Below are positions 6,885 through 15,726 of a stretch of DNA of 64,000 nt, piece by piece; the stretch's first letter is position 1, and each line of letters begins with the position of its first letter. Source of the stretch: Holophaga foetida DSM 6591 (lineage in GTDB: Bacteria; Acidobacteriota; Holophagae; Holophagales; Holophagaceae). A model generated the notes under the pieces. The model saw only the letters and a list, made by a program, of their open reading frames with translations, was not told the origin of the DNA and made no database searches. The stretch lies in NCBI RefSeq assembly GCF_000242615.2, contig NZ_KI912268.1, forward strand, positions 1,825,377 to 1,889,376, in the 5' to 3' direction. The position numbers were made by a program, and so were the translations under genes.

Positions 6885-8822
6885 CTAGGGAACTGGTGCC
6901 CAGCCGATGGCGGAGAAGATGGTGGCGCGTTCGCTGTTGGATGGGTAGCTCGTGGTCTGTGTGTAGTCGCCCAGCGCGGCCGAGGACACCTCTGCAGCCG
7001 TCAGCACCTTGCTGAAAGATGATCGCCCGGTCATGCCCAGGGTGTCACCGCTTATGCTCATGCTGTTGTATTCCCGCCATCCAGCGGACGCCGTGGGGCT
7101 TGATGGGGAGGGCGCAACGGTGGAGTCCCAGCCAGCTGCGGTGATGTGGGTGTCCATCTTGCAGTTGAGGAACGCGACATTGTCCTCCCAGGTGCCCGCC
7201 GCCGCACGCGCCAGATAGCTGGAGGCGTGGCTGTCGATGGCTACGTGTACGCCGGACGGTCCGTCGGCACGGGTGAGGCTGCACCCGGCGAACACGAAGC
7301 CCTTGCTGCCAGGATAGGTGCGGGGCTGTACCAGGCTGCCGCCGGTGCCGTCGGCGTAGCCCGACACAGTGGCGGGGTGCGCCGAATCTCCGAGCGTCTC
7401 GAGGGTGCTGAGCTCGAACAGGGAGACGTAGTTGTTGCCCCAGATGGCATCCACGTTGCCGCTCACCTTGGTGTTGTAGAACCAGGTGTAGCCTTGCAGC
7501 TGGAGGGTATTCTGTTCGCTGTAGAAGTTGGCGTTCCTGGCGACCAGACGGTGTCCCGAGGAGGAGGACGAGGTGCTGCTCCGGAAGAAGAGGGCCTCGG
7601 CGCTGTTGCTGCTGGAGCCGCTGCGGATGTGAGTGTTCTTCAGGGTCAGGGTGTCCAAGGTGAGCAGGTCGCTGTTCTCCACCAGGAACACTGCGCGGCC
7701 CCCGCCAAATGTCGGCGTATTGGGGGATCCGGAGCCGCTGCCCGCGTTCAGGCCCTCGCTGTTGTCGTACTCAAGGATGACCCCGGCCCGGCTCTCCCCC
7801 ATGATCGTCAGGTTGGTCCGGTTATACAGGTAGAGCAGCTCCCGGTAGGTCCCGTTCTTCAGGTTGATGACCGGGTTGGAGACGGAGGCGTTGACCATGT
7901 AGTAATCGAGCGCGCGCTGCAGGGTGTGGAAATCGACGGTGGTGTCGTTCGAAGGCCCCACCGTGAGGCTAGACAACCCCGTGGCGGGGCCGCTGCTTCG
8001 GACAGTAAAGGTCCAGCCAGCCGCCTTGCCGATGCCCGCGAAGGTCCGACTGTTCAGGGTGGCGCCGGTGAAGGTGGTGGCGGGGATGCCCACATAGTAT
8101 TGGGTCCCCAGGACCAGCTTGCCGCTGTGGGGGGTGAGGGTCACCGTGTTGCCATTGATCACAATGGGGCTAGTGGCCACGCCCCGCTGCTGGCTGCCGG
8201 CGAGGCCCAGGGTGTCGCTTTCACCGCTCAATTCGATGCGGTCCACGAGGGTGTCGTCGCTGGCCAGGAAGATGCGGATGGCGCCATGGCCCAGGGTCGG
8301 CGTGCTGTCGAAGGTCAGGGTCAGGCGGTCGTCCTCGTAGGCCGTGGTGGCCGCCGGCGCGGGGAACACCTGGGCGGAGCTCAGCCCATAGGTGGCGGTC
8401 GGATCGGTGTAGTCGGGCGAAATGGTGGCAACGAGGGTCCGGACCAGGGAGGCGTCAGAGCCGCTGGTGAAGGTAATGATGGCGGTGCCGTCCACCAGGG
8501 GAGTGAGGGTCACCGGGGTGGTGGTGCCGGAGGGGGAGCCCTTGCTCACCTGGACCACATCGCTGGGGGACGAGACCACCGTGAAATCGTCGGCGGAGCC
8601 GTCGGCCTTGGTGGCCGTGACCTGCACCGTGGTGGCGTCGGCGCCCGCGACGGCGGTGTAGGTGGTGGCCGAGGGCGAAAGCGTCAGCACCGGCGAACCG
8701 GTAGCGGCCCCGCTGCTGTGGGTGTCGTTCCAGGGCAGGTAGTTGCCACACCCAGTCATCCCGACGACCGCCACCAGGGCCGCCGCCACCCATACCCCAC
8801 TCCACCGCACCGAAACATTCAT
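6885..8822 (-). CDS. Pectinesterase-like (CE8 beta-helix) lipoprotein with Ig-like N-terminal domains
   Basis: The 645-residue protein starts with a lipoprotein signal (hydrophobic WVAAALVAVVG, lipobox MTGC). Two Ig-like domains follow: a bacterial Ig-like region (LSPSATTYTAVAGADATTVQVTAT) and a second one like those in surface proteins (LTFDSTPTLGHGAIRIF). The C-terminal half is a right-handed beta-helix of pectin methylesterase type, with TVDFHTLQRALDYY, NGTYRELLYL, QLQGYTWFYNTKVSGNVDAIWG (catalytic Asp in GNVDAIWG) and a GCSLTR region. It probably de-esterifies pectin or another acylated polysaccharide at the outer membrane. I chose ATG 8822 for its GGGGG ribosome site; a longer start is possible. 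Confidence 0.82.
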   Translation of the reverse strand: MNVSVRWSGVWVAAALVAVVGMTGCGNYLPWNDTHSSGAATGSPVLTLSPSATTYTAVAGADATTVQVTATKADGSADDFTVVSSPSDVVQVSKGSPSGTTTPVTLTPLVDGTAIITFTSGSDASLVRTLVATISPDYTDPTATYGLSSAQVFPAPAATTAYEDDRLTLTFDSTPTLGHGAIRIFLASDDTLVDRIELSGESDTLGLAGSQQRGVATSPIVINGNTVTLTPHSGKLVLGTQYYVGIPATTFTGATLNSRTFAGIGKAAGWTFTVRSSGPATGLSSLTVGPSNDTTVDFHTLQRALDYYMVNASVSNPVINLKNGTYRELLYLYNRTNLTIMGESRAGVILEYDNSEGLNAGSGSGSPNTPTFGGGRAVFLVENSDLLTLDTLTLKNTHIRSGSSSNSAEALFFRSSTSSSSSGHRLVARNANFYSEQNTLQLQGYTWFYNTKVSGNVDAIWGNNYVSLFELSTLETLGDSAHPATVSGYADGTGGSLVQPRTYPGSKGFVFAGCSLTRADGPSGVHVAIDSHASSYLARAAAGTWEDNVAFLNCKMDTHITAAGWDSTVAPSPSSPTASAGWREYNSMSISGDTLGMTGRSSFSKVLTAAEVSSAALGDYTQTTSYPSNSERATIFSAIGWAPVP

Positions 8823-9111
8823 CCGATAGTCCCCCAGGCCCATAGCGTGAGTTAGCGAGCTGATGACGCGGGCGATACATAATTTAACCTGATTATCAGT
8901 CAATCTCAGCCCAAAGAGTCATGTTTCTGAATTCGACTTCTCCCTGAGTCTGATGGCGGCTCGCGTAGTGCCAAACGATCGTCGGAGATGACATGCGGGA
9001 GGACGGCTTAACCTCAAAGGGTATGGGGCAAAATCGCGATGATTCTTGAAGGTTTTCCAGCACTTACGAGCACACCTGGAACCCCAGAAGCAAACCACCG
9101 ACGCAACAAAG

Positions 9112-9144
9112 AACCCCCAACAAATATTGTATCTGTTGGGGGTT
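9112..9144 (-). terminator. Intrinsic terminator after tRNA-Arg
   Basis: Inverted arms AACCCCCAACA (9112-9122) and TGTTGGGGGTT (9134-9144) form an 11-bp stem. On the minus strand a T-rich stretch (TTCTTTG) follows. It begins five bases beyond the CCA end of the tRNA gene, as expected for its terminator. Confidence 0.8.
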
Positions 9145-9148
9145 ACTC

Positions 9149-9224
9149 TGGTGGTCCCGGCGCGACTTGAACGCGCGACCTTCCGCTTAGGAGGCGGATG
9201 CTCTATCCACTGAGCTACGGGACC
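9149..9224 (-). tRNA. tRNA-Arg (CCT anticodon)
   Basis: On the minus strand the 76-nt cloverleaf is clear: acceptor GGTCCCG/CGGGACC, D-arm GCTC..GAGC, anticodon stem TCCGC/GCGGA around the loop CTCCTAA (anticodon CCT, codon AGG), and T-arm GCGCG-TTCAAGT-CGCGC. The 3' CCA is encoded. Confidence 0.97.
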
Positions 9225-9260
9225 GCGAAGGGCTATTCTGCCAGTCGGGACGGGCTTTGG

Positions 9261-10871
9261 CTAGGCGTGCTTGGCCTGGAACTCCCCGTAGGTCCCTTGG
9301 AAGTCCTCGAATCCGCGTTCGCTGAAGCTCCAGATGCGGGTGGCCACTTCATCGATCAGGTCTTCGTCGTGGGTCACCAGGAACACGGTGCCTTCGTAGT
9401 TCTGGAGGGCCGTGTTGAGGGCGATGACGGCCTCAAGGTCCAGGTGGTTGGTGGGTTCGTCCAGCACCAGGATGTTGGGCTTCTGGAGCATGAGCTTCGA
9501 GAACATCAGGCGGCAGCCTTCGCCGCCGGAGAGGACCTCGGTCTTCTTCATGCCCTCCTCGCCCCGGAAGAGCATCTGCCCGAGCACGCCGCGGATCTCC
9601 TCCACCAGGGCCTCGGGATCGAACTGGCGCAGCCAGTCCGCCAGGGTGTACCCGGGATCGATGGACTCTCGGAAGTCCTGGGCGAAGTAGCCCACGTTGG
9701 CCTCGTGGCCCCATTTGACGCTGCCCGCGTCGATGCTGCGGTCGGCCTCGGTGACGTTGGGGGCGTTGGCCAGGAGGGCCTTGATCAGGGTCGACTTGCC
9801 GGCACCGTTGCGGCCGATGATGGCGATCTTCTCGCCACGGCTCACGTTGGCCGTCAGGTTCTCAAGGACCTTCAGGGGGGCGCCGTCCACCTCGTAGGCC
9901 TTGGAGACCCCCTCGAATTCCAGGGCGTGGCGCCCGCTGGGGCGCTTCTGCTCGAACTTGATGAAGGGACGCTGGATGTTGCTGCGAGCCAGATCGCCGG
10001 GCTGGAGGCGTTCCACTTCCTTGCGGCGGCTGTTCACCTGGCTCGAACGGGTGCCTGCGGCGAAGCGCTGGATGAACTCGGTGAGCTGGGCGATCTTCTT
10101 CTCGCGCTGGGCATTCTCGGACTCGATGCGGGAGCGCACCTGGGTCTTCTGCATGACCATGTCGTCGTAGCCGCCGGTGTACTGGATGATGGTCTGGTAG
10201 TCGATGTCGGCGATGTGGGTGCAGACGCCATTCAGGAAGTGGCGGTCATGACTGATGACGATGACGCTGCCGTTGTAGCGGCTGAGGAAGTTCTCCAGCC
10301 AGTGGATGGATTCCAGATCCAGGTGGTTGGTGGGCTCGTCCAGCAGCAGGGACTCGGGGTTGCCGAAGAGGGCCTGGGCCAGCAGCACGCGCACCTTCTG
10401 GCCGCCCTGGAGTTCGGACATCTGGCGTTCGTGGAGATCCTCAGGGATATCCAGGCCGTCCAGGAGCACGGCGGCATCGCTCTCGGCGGTGTAGCCGTCC
10501 TCGTCGGCGACGACGCCTTCGAGCTCGCCCAGGCGCATGCCGTCCTCGTCGGTCATCTCGGGCTTCTCGTAGATGGCGTCCCGCTCCTGGAGGGCGGCCC
10601 ACAGGCCCTTGTTGCCCATGATGACGGTATCGATGACCCGGTACTGGTCGAAGGCGAACTGGTCCTGGCTCAGGATGCCCATCTTGCGGGGGCGCTGGAT
10701 CAGGCCGCTGGTGGGCTCCAGCTCACCGCTCAGGATCTTCATGAAGGTGGACTTGCCCGCCCCGTTGGGGCCCGTCAGGCCGTAGCGCCGTCCCGGCGTG
10801 AAGGTGGTGGTCACCTCCTCGAACAGGATCCTGGAACCATAACGCATCGTCACATTCTGAACCGCCAGCAT
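9261..10871 (-). CDS. ABC-F family ATPase, YbiT type
   Basis: This 536-residue cytoplasmic protein has two ABC ATPase domains in tandem and no membrane domain. The first Walker A is GPNGAGKST (~35-43), with signature SELQGGQ and Walker B LLLDEPTNHLDLE. A charged linker contains REKKIAQLTEFIQRF. The second Walker A is GRNGAGKST, with signature LSGGEGCRLMF and VLDEPTNHLDLE. ABC-F proteins act on the ribosome E site as translation factors; length and the second signature match YbiT best. The start has GGAGG six bases upstream. Single-gene transcript next to tRNA-Arg. Confidence 0.93.
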   Translation of the reverse strand: MLAVQNVTMRYGSRILFEEVTTTFTPGRRYGLTGPNGAGKSTFMKILSGELEPTSGLIQRPRKMGILSQDQFAFDQYRVIDTVIMGNKGLWAALQERDAIYEKPEMTDEDGMRLGELEGVVADEDGYTAESDAAVLLDGLDIPEDLHERQMSELQGGQKVRVLLAQALFGNPESLLLDEPTNHLDLESIHWLENFLSRYNGSVIVISHDRHFLNGVCTHIADIDYQTIIQYTGGYDDMVMQKTQVRSRIESENAQREKKIAQLTEFIQRFAAGTRSSQVNSRRKEVERLQPGDLARSNIQRPFIKFEQKRPSGRHALEFEGVSKAYEVDGAPLKVLENLTANVSRGEKIAIIGRNGAGKSTLIKALLANAPNVTEADRSIDAGSVKWGHEANVGYFAQDFRESIDPGYTLADWLRQFDPEALVEEIRGVLGQMLFRGEEGMKKTEVLSGGEGCRLMFSKLMLQKPNILVLDEPTNHLDLEAVIALNTALQNYEGTVFLVTHDEDLIDEVATRIWSFSERGFEDFQGTYGEFQAKHA

Positions 10872-11122
10872 TCGAGCCCTCCAAACCTTCCATTTTACCC
10901 TGGGAGGAGGATTCTGGCGATGCCGGGTTCCTTGGATCAGGCTCGGATAATCGATATATTCGTATCGTTAAATATATATTTTTCAACATTTGCAAATCAA
11001 CAAAAAGGCTTGTCTGCACTGGATTTCTTCCGGATTCCCGGCGTTTGGACGTGACGGATTCCCCTGCCTGGGGATGGACCCTCTTTACCTCAGGCCCCAA
11101 AATGGGGGTTTGGAGGCAAGTG

Positions 11123-12622
11123 ATGGTGGAAGCTCAGTGGGTGGATCAGGCAGACGTGGTGCTAGTGGGTGCGGGCATCATGAGCGCGACCCTGGCGGCC
11201 CTCCTGCGTGAACTTCACCCAGACATGAGCATCCGGGTCATCGAGCGACTGGAGGGGATCGCCCAGGAGAGCAGCCTGGCCACGAACAATGCGGGCACTG
11301 GGCACGCCGCCAACTGTGAACTGAACTACACCCCCGAGCAGGCCGATGGCAGCGTGGATGCCTCCAAGGCCTTCAAGATCAACGAGTCCTTCGAGATCTC
11401 GCTCCAGTTCTGGAGCCATCTGGTGGAGAAGGGCCTTCTGCCGAAGCCTGGGGCCTTCCTCGCTCCCGTGCCCCACCTCAGCTTCGTCTGGGGGCAGGAC
11501 TCGGTCCGCTTCCTCAAGACCCGCTTTTCCACGCTCCAGGCCCATCCGATGTTCGCGGACATGCGCTACAGCGAGGATCACGCCCAACTCCGGGAATGGA
11601 TGCCCCTGGTGATGGAGGGACGGGAGCCGGGCCAGGCTCTGGCGGCCACCCGGGTGCCCCGGGGCACGGATGTGGATTTCGGCCGACTGGCCACCCAGCT
11701 CTTCGCGGGCCTGGGCCAGAGCTCGGACTTCGGCATCCTTTCGAAGCATCACGTCCAGGACCTCTGCCGCGAGGCCGATGGGCGCTGGCGGGTCGTGGTC
11801 CGGGATCAGAGCTCGGGGCAGACCCGGGAGATCCGGGCCAAGTTCGTCTTCCTGGGGGCGGGGGGCGGTGCCCTGCCGCTGCTGCTGAAGTCCGGAATAC
11901 CCGAAAGCGAGGGCTACGGCGGCTTCCCGGTGAGCGGCCAGTGGCTGATCTGCACCAATCCCGAGGTCATCGCCCGCCACCACGCCAAGGTCTATGGCAA
12001 GGCTTCCGTGGGGGCGCCCCCCATGTCGGTGCCCCATCTGGATACCCGGATGGTGGACGGCAAGCCGGCCCTCCTCTTCGGCCCCTACGCCGGGTTCACC
12101 ACCAAGTTCCTCAAGGAGGGTTCCTTCCTGGATCTTCCCCTCTCCCTTCGGCCCCACAACCTCTACCCCATGTTGGCGGCAGGTTGGCAGAACCTGGACC
12201 TGACCCGCTACCTCATCGGCCAGGTGCTCCAGTCCCGGGAGGCCCGCCTGGAGACCCTCCGGACCTTCGTTCCCACGGCCCGAATGGAGGACTGGAGTCT
12301 GGAGATCGCCGGACAGCGGGTCCAGATCATCAAGAAGGATCCCAGGCTCGGGGGCAAGCTGGAATTCGGCACCGAGGTCGTCTCTGCCGCCGATGGCTCC
12401 CTGGCGGCGCTTCTGGGGGCCTCCCCCGGGGCTTCCACCGCCGTGGCCACCATGCTGGAGATGCTGCTCAAGTGCTTCCCCGAGCAGGCCAAGTCCGAGG
12501 CTTGGCAGACGGCGATCCATCGGATGGTTCCATCCTTCGGCAGCAGCCTGGCCGAGGACGCCGGACTCCTGGAACGCATCCGGGCCCACAACTCGGAAGT
12601 GCTGGGACTCAAGGCGGAGTAA
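11123..12622 (+). CDS. mqo: Malate:quinone oxidoreductase
   Basis: The 499-residue FAD protein starts with DVVLVGAGIMSATLAALL (dinucleotide fold) and has the Mqo signatures ATNNAGTGHAANCELNYTP, GRLATQL, KFVFLGAGGGALPLLLKSGIPES, GGFPVSGQWL and LFGPYAGFTTKFLK. It oxidises malate to oxaloacetate at the membrane and passes electrons to quinone, serving the TCA cycle without NADH. I chose the ATG at 11123 because GGAGG lies six bases upstream; two earlier in-frame starts would add a non-conserved extension. The AT-rich region 10920-11010 upstream is the likely promoter. Confidence 0.96.
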   Translation: MVEAQWVDQADVVLVGAGIMSATLAALLRELHPDMSIRVIERLEGIAQESSLATNNAGTGHAANCELNYTPEQADGSVDASKAFKINESFEISLQFWSHLVEKGLLPKPGAFLAPVPHLSFVWGQDSVRFLKTRFSTLQAHPMFADMRYSEDHAQLREWMPLVMEGREPGQALAATRVPRGTDVDFGRLATQLFAGLGQSSDFGILSKHHVQDLCREADGRWRVVVRDQSSGQTREIRAKFVFLGAGGGALPLLLKSGIPESEGYGGFPVSGQWLICTNPEVIARHHAKVYGKASVGAPPMSVPHLDTRMVDGKPALLFGPYAGFTTKFLKEGSFLDLPLSLRPHNLYPMLAAGWQNLDLTRYLIGQVLQSREARLETLRTFVPTARMEDWSLEIAGQRVQIIKKDPRLGGKLEFGTEVVSAADGSLAALLGASPGASTAVATMLEMLLKCFPEQAKSEAWQTAIHRMVPSFGSSLAEDAGLLERIRAHNSEVLGLKAE

Positions 12623-12664
12623 TTTCCGGCAGAAGGGTATCATGGGTGTTTGTCCGGAATTCCC

Positions 12665-14209
12665 ATGCCTGAAGAACCCTCGACCATCGGCCGCTACCGG
12701 GTCCAACGCCAGATCGGGCGCGGGGCCATGGGAGCGGTCTACCTGGCCCAGGATCCCCTGCTCAAGCGTCCCGTGGCCATCAAGGTGGTCCATCCCGGAG
12801 GGGAGGATCGGGCCACGACCCTGGCGCGCTTCCAGCGGGAGGCGGAGATCTCCGCCCGGCTGAACCACCCCAACATCGTGACGGTTTTCGATGTGGGGGA
12901 GGACCCGGAGATGGGTCCCTTCATCGCCATGGAGTTCATCGAGGGTTCCAGCCTCAGCGATCTGATCCGCTCGGGTCTAGGACTGGAGGCCGGGCTCAGG
13001 CTCATGATCCAGGGCATGGGCGCGCTCATGGCGGCCCAGGCCGAGGGTATCGTCCACCGGGACATCAAGCCCGACAACATCCTGGTAAGCCGGGATGGCC
13101 GCTTCAAGCTCATGGACTTTGGCATCGCCCGGCGGGATGAATCCCATCTGACCCAGGCCGGGATGATCTTCGGCACGCCCTTCTACACGGCCCCCGAGCT
13201 CCTGGTGGGGGGCGAGGCCTCGCCTGCGACGGATCGCTACGCCTTCATGGTCACGGTCTTCGAGGTGGTGACCGGGACCCTGCCCTTCCAGGGGAGCACG
13301 GTGGGGTCCACTCTCTACAAGATCGTGCACGAAGGGCCCGCGATTCCTTCGACCCTTCCGGCGGCGGCGGTGCAGGTCTTCCACAGGGCGCTGGCCAAGA
13401 ATCCGGAGGAGCGCTTCCCGGATCTCCCCTCCTTCCTCGGAGACCTTGTGGACAGTCTTGAGCTGGCGGCCGAGACGAGAACGCGGTTCCATGCCCTTCT
13501 GGCCGGGGATGCCCCCTTCGTGAGCACTCACCCCTTCCCGATTCCGCCCCCTGAGCAGCCCCCCAGGTCTTCGGATCCCTTCGAACTCTCTGACGAGCTT
13601 TCCTTCCTGGGAACCGGGGAGACCCTCTCCCTGTCGTCGGGCACGGACGGCATGCCGGACTCGGCCCCTGAGCCCCAGGCCATCGCTCCCCAAGCTCCCG
13701 GGCGCTCTCGGAACTTCCGCATGGCCCTTGCAGCGACCCTGACGGTGGTCCTGCTGGGAGGAGGAACGGCCGGGCTCCGGTATCTGCGGAACCGCTCGAC
13801 GGTTGTGGCGATCGGCAGTACCCCCCCCGGGGCGGATGTTTCCCTGGATGGGGAGTATGTGGGTCGGACCCCCCTGCGCATCAGGATCGACAAGCCTGTG
13901 GGCCGGAGGGTGCACCTTGGCAAGGAGGGCTACCAGCCGGTGGACCGGGTGCTCGAAGGGGGGGAGAGCGACTTCGATATCCCCTTGAAAGCCATCCCCT
14001 TCGTTATTTCCGTGGTGACGGACCCCCCAGGAGCCAGTGTGTTCCTCAATCAGGTCCAGGTCGGCACCACCCCCCTGGCGGCCCTCCAGGTCCCCACAGC
14101 GGGAATCCAGGAGCTTCGGATCCGGACCAAGGGCTATCAGGAGTGGTCCGCCGCGGTGGACAAGGACGCCCCATTCCCGGCCCTGATCCGCTTGACGCCT
14201 GAGAACTGA
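12665..14209 (+). CDS. Transmembrane Ser/Thr protein kinase with two C-terminal PEGA domains
   Basis: The kinase domain (residues ~8-270) has the glycine loop IGRGAMGAVYLA, catalytic Lys in PVAIKVV, HRDIKPDNIL, DFG and the APE region (TAPELLVGG). A Pro/Ser-rich juxtamembrane linker follows, then one membrane helix (MALAATLTVVLLGGGTAGL, ~355-375). Two PEGA repeats come last (STPPGADVSLDGEYVGRTPL, then DPPGASVFLNQVQVGTTPL), probably periplasmic. PEGA kinases are thought to sense envelope or surface-polymer states. The substrate is unknown; the FHA protein at 41.9-43.0 kb could read such phosphorylation, but nothing here links them. An upstream TTG start five codons earlier is possible. Confidence 0.92.
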   Translation: MPEEPSTIGRYRVQRQIGRGAMGAVYLAQDPLLKRPVAIKVVHPGGEDRATTLARFQREAEISARLNHPNIVTVFDVGEDPEMGPFIAMEFIEGSSLSDLIRSGLGLEAGLRLMIQGMGALMAAQAEGIVHRDIKPDNILVSRDGRFKLMDFGIARRDESHLTQAGMIFGTPFYTAPELLVGGEASPATDRYAFMVTVFEVVTGTLPFQGSTVGSTLYKIVHEGPAIPSTLPAAAVQVFHRALAKNPEERFPDLPSFLGDLVDSLELAAETRTRFHALLAGDAPFVSTHPFPIPPPEQPPRSSDPFELSDELSFLGTGETLSLSSGTDGMPDSAPEPQAIAPQAPGRSRNFRMALAATLTVVLLGGGTAGLRYLRNRSTVVAIGSTPPGADVSLDGEYVGRTPLRIRIDKPVGRRVHLGKEGYQPVDRVLEGGESDFDIPLKAIPFVISVVTDPPGASVFLNQVQVGTTPLAALQVPTAGIQELRIRTKGYQEWSAAVDKDAPFPALIRLTPEN

Positions 14210-14246
14210 AGCCCGACTCATACGCATTCGCAAACAGAAGAATACA

Positions 14247-14293
14247 TTCCACCACCAAGCAACCCCGCGCGGCGGGGCTGTTTGGTGGTGGAA
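14247..14293. repeat. GC-rich palindrome, family copy A (bidirectional terminator candidate)
   Basis: Arms 14247-14268 and 14272-14293 pair over 22 positions with two mismatches around a 3-base GCG loop. Positions 14291-14335 just downstream also match copy B (19037-19080), including GAAGTGGCTTTTGAA and an ACGGGT-TCA end that supplies the stop codon of the facing gene. It lies between convergent genes, fitting a shared terminator. Confidence 0.75.
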
Positions 14294-14332
14294 GTGGCTT
14301 TTGAAGCCTTACAAAATAAGGGCAGACGGGTG

Positions 14333-14551
14333 TCAGCGCCCGGAGAGGATGGCCTCGGCCTCGCTCAGCATGTGGGGAGCCAGATCAGGGGGCACGATGT
14401 CCCTACCAAGTCGCTGGTAGACGCGGTACCTGGCGCACTGGCTGCTGTCCTCACTGCAGTAAATGATCTTGTACATGCCCATCAGCGCTGGCATCGTACC
14501 CATCCGGTCGTTGAAAAACGGGCAGTCCGGAATCAATTCGCAGTTCGGCAC
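14333..14551 (-). CDS. Small cysteine-containing conserved hypothetical protein
   Basis: The 72-residue protein carries four cysteines in a spaced pattern (NCELIPDCPFF near the start, then IIYCSEDSSQCARY) and ends with PPDLAPHMLSEAEAIL. From memory, similar short proteins occur in anaerobic delta-proteobacteria and relatives. The cysteines might bind a metal or Fe-S cluster. It is 24 bases downstream of the MauE-like gene on the same strand, so it may belong to that sulfur/redox operon. Function unknown. Confidence 0.72.
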   Translation of the reverse strand: MPNCELIPDCPFFNDRMGTMPALMGMYKIIYCSEDSSQCARYRVYQRLGRDIVPPDLAPHMLSEAEAILSGR

Positions 14552-14575
14552 GCGGGGCTCCTGTTCCTGGAAAGT

Positions 14576-15058
14576 CTAGCCCCGATCCTTGGGCAGGGCA
14601 TGGGCCTTTCTCCGTTGATCCAGCAGGGTGAGGGTGGCGAGGGCAAGCATGCCCAGATCCCGAAGGATATCGAGGCGCATGTCCCCCAGGCGCTCCTCTG
14701 TGGTGCGGGTCGTGGCGGCCACACTGAAGCATCCGCAGTCCACCGGATGGCGACGGACCAGGTTGATGGACAGGGCCAGAATGAAGCCCAGGAGGAGCAG
14801 GGTGATCCAGGAGGTCGCGGCCCGTACCCAGATGCCCAGGACCAGCAGGAGACCGCATAGGAGTTCAAGCCATGGGACCACCAGGGCCAAGGGCAGGATG
14901 CTCCAGGCCGGAAAGAGGGCATAGGTCCAGAGGGCCTTGGCAAAGCTCGGCGGGTCCATCAGCTTAGGCCAGGCGGCCACGGCGAAGAGGATTCCAAGCA
15001 GAAACTGAGCCCGCTGGGATAGCCAGGGGTGGAGGAGCAGCTCCCTGATCGGCTTCAC
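14576..15058 (-). CDS. MauE/DoxX-like membrane protein
   Basis: The 160-residue inner-membrane protein has about four hydrophobic helices (FLLGILFAVAAW, ILPLALVVPWLELLCGLLLVLGIW, ITLLLLGFILALSINLV, LGMLALATLTLL). The motif HPVDCGCFSVA is typical of MauE/DoxX-type proteins that support periplasmic thiol-disulfide chemistry. Its ATG overlaps the upstream rhodanese gene by four bases (ATGA), so the two are translationally coupled and probably work together in sulfur relay or disulfide handling. Confidence 0.82.
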   Translation of the reverse strand: MKPIRELLLHPWLSQRAQFLLGILFAVAAWPKLMDPPSFAKALWTYALFPAWSILPLALVVPWLELLCGLLLVLGIWVRAATSWITLLLLGFILALSINLVRRHPVDCGCFSVAATTRTTEERLGDMRLDILRDLGMLALATLTLLDQRRKAHALPKDRG

Positions 15059-15645
15059 GGCTGAGCTCCCTGGCGGATGGGGCGGCCCTTGGTCACCCAG
15101 TCAGGGAAACCCTCCTGGTAGATCAGGAGGTGGCGGTAGCCCAGGCCCAGGAGCCTGGAGGCCAGGAGCTGGGAGTCCTGGCAATCGCCCCCACTGCAAT
15201 AGAGCACCACGGGGGCCTTGAGGGGGCGGCCCATGGCGTCGAAGCGTGCCAGGCGCTCGTCGATATCGGCTTCCCAGACCGACATGCCCAGGGCGCCCCG
15301 GATGTGACCCTCTCGGTATTCCACGCTGCGGCGGGCGTCCAGGAAGGGGAATCCCTGGCGGTAGGCCTCGGCGGCTTCCCTGGAAGTGATATCGCGGCTG
15401 GGCTGTTCCGGGTTCCATTCGAAGCGCATCTGGGGCGCAGGCTTGGCTGGTGAAGGTTGCGGAGGGGTCTGGGGCCTGTCGGTGACCACAGGTTGGGGCG
15501 GCGCCTGGGGTGCAACCTTCTGCGTCACGTCCACGGAAGCCAGACGGCGGGAGGGACCGGAAAGGAAATTCGCCCAGACGGCACACAGAAAGGCCACGAC
15601 GAGCAGGGTGGCCATCTGGAGGATGAGACGGGGAATGGAGGACAT
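15055..15645 (-). CDS. Membrane-anchored rhodanese-domain protein
   Basis: The N-terminus has a hydrophobic anchor (LILQMATLLVVAFLCAVWANFL). A Pro/Gln-rich linker (~45-75) leads to a C-terminal rhodanese domain with ITSREAAEAYRQGFPFLDAR, EGHIRGALGM and the active-site loop YCSGGDCQDS, whose first Cys would carry persulfide sulfur. The catalytic domain most likely faces the periplasm. It heads a coupled pair with the MauE-like gene. Length of 196 residues fits a single-domain rhodanese plus anchor. Confidence 0.87.
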   Translation of the reverse strand: MSSIPRLILQMATLLVVAFLCAVWANFLSGPSRRLASVDVTQKVAPQAPPQPVVTDRPQTPPQPSPAKPAPQMRFEWNPEQPSRDITSREAAEAYRQGFPFLDARRSVEYREGHIRGALGMSVWEADIDERLARFDAMGRPLKAPVVLYCSGGDCQDSQLLASRLLGLGYRHLLIYQEGFPDWVTKGRPIRQGAQP

Positions 15646-15726
15646 GGGAATCAGGTTCTGGTGGCCGAGGTGGACGGAGGCTGGGCTGCTCCTACATCCT
15701 TCCGCAAGCCTACGGGAAAAGAAAGG

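Noticed and set aside
7146..8855. 569-residue plus-strand frame opposite the pectinesterase gene
   Set aside because: High-GC antisense frame with repetitive Gly/Val composition; the minus strand has a lipobox and CE8 motifs.
9198..11054. 618-residue plus-strand frame opposite the ABC-F gene
   Set aside because: Antisense shadow that also runs through the tRNA-Arg gene; both Walker motif sets lie on the minus strand.
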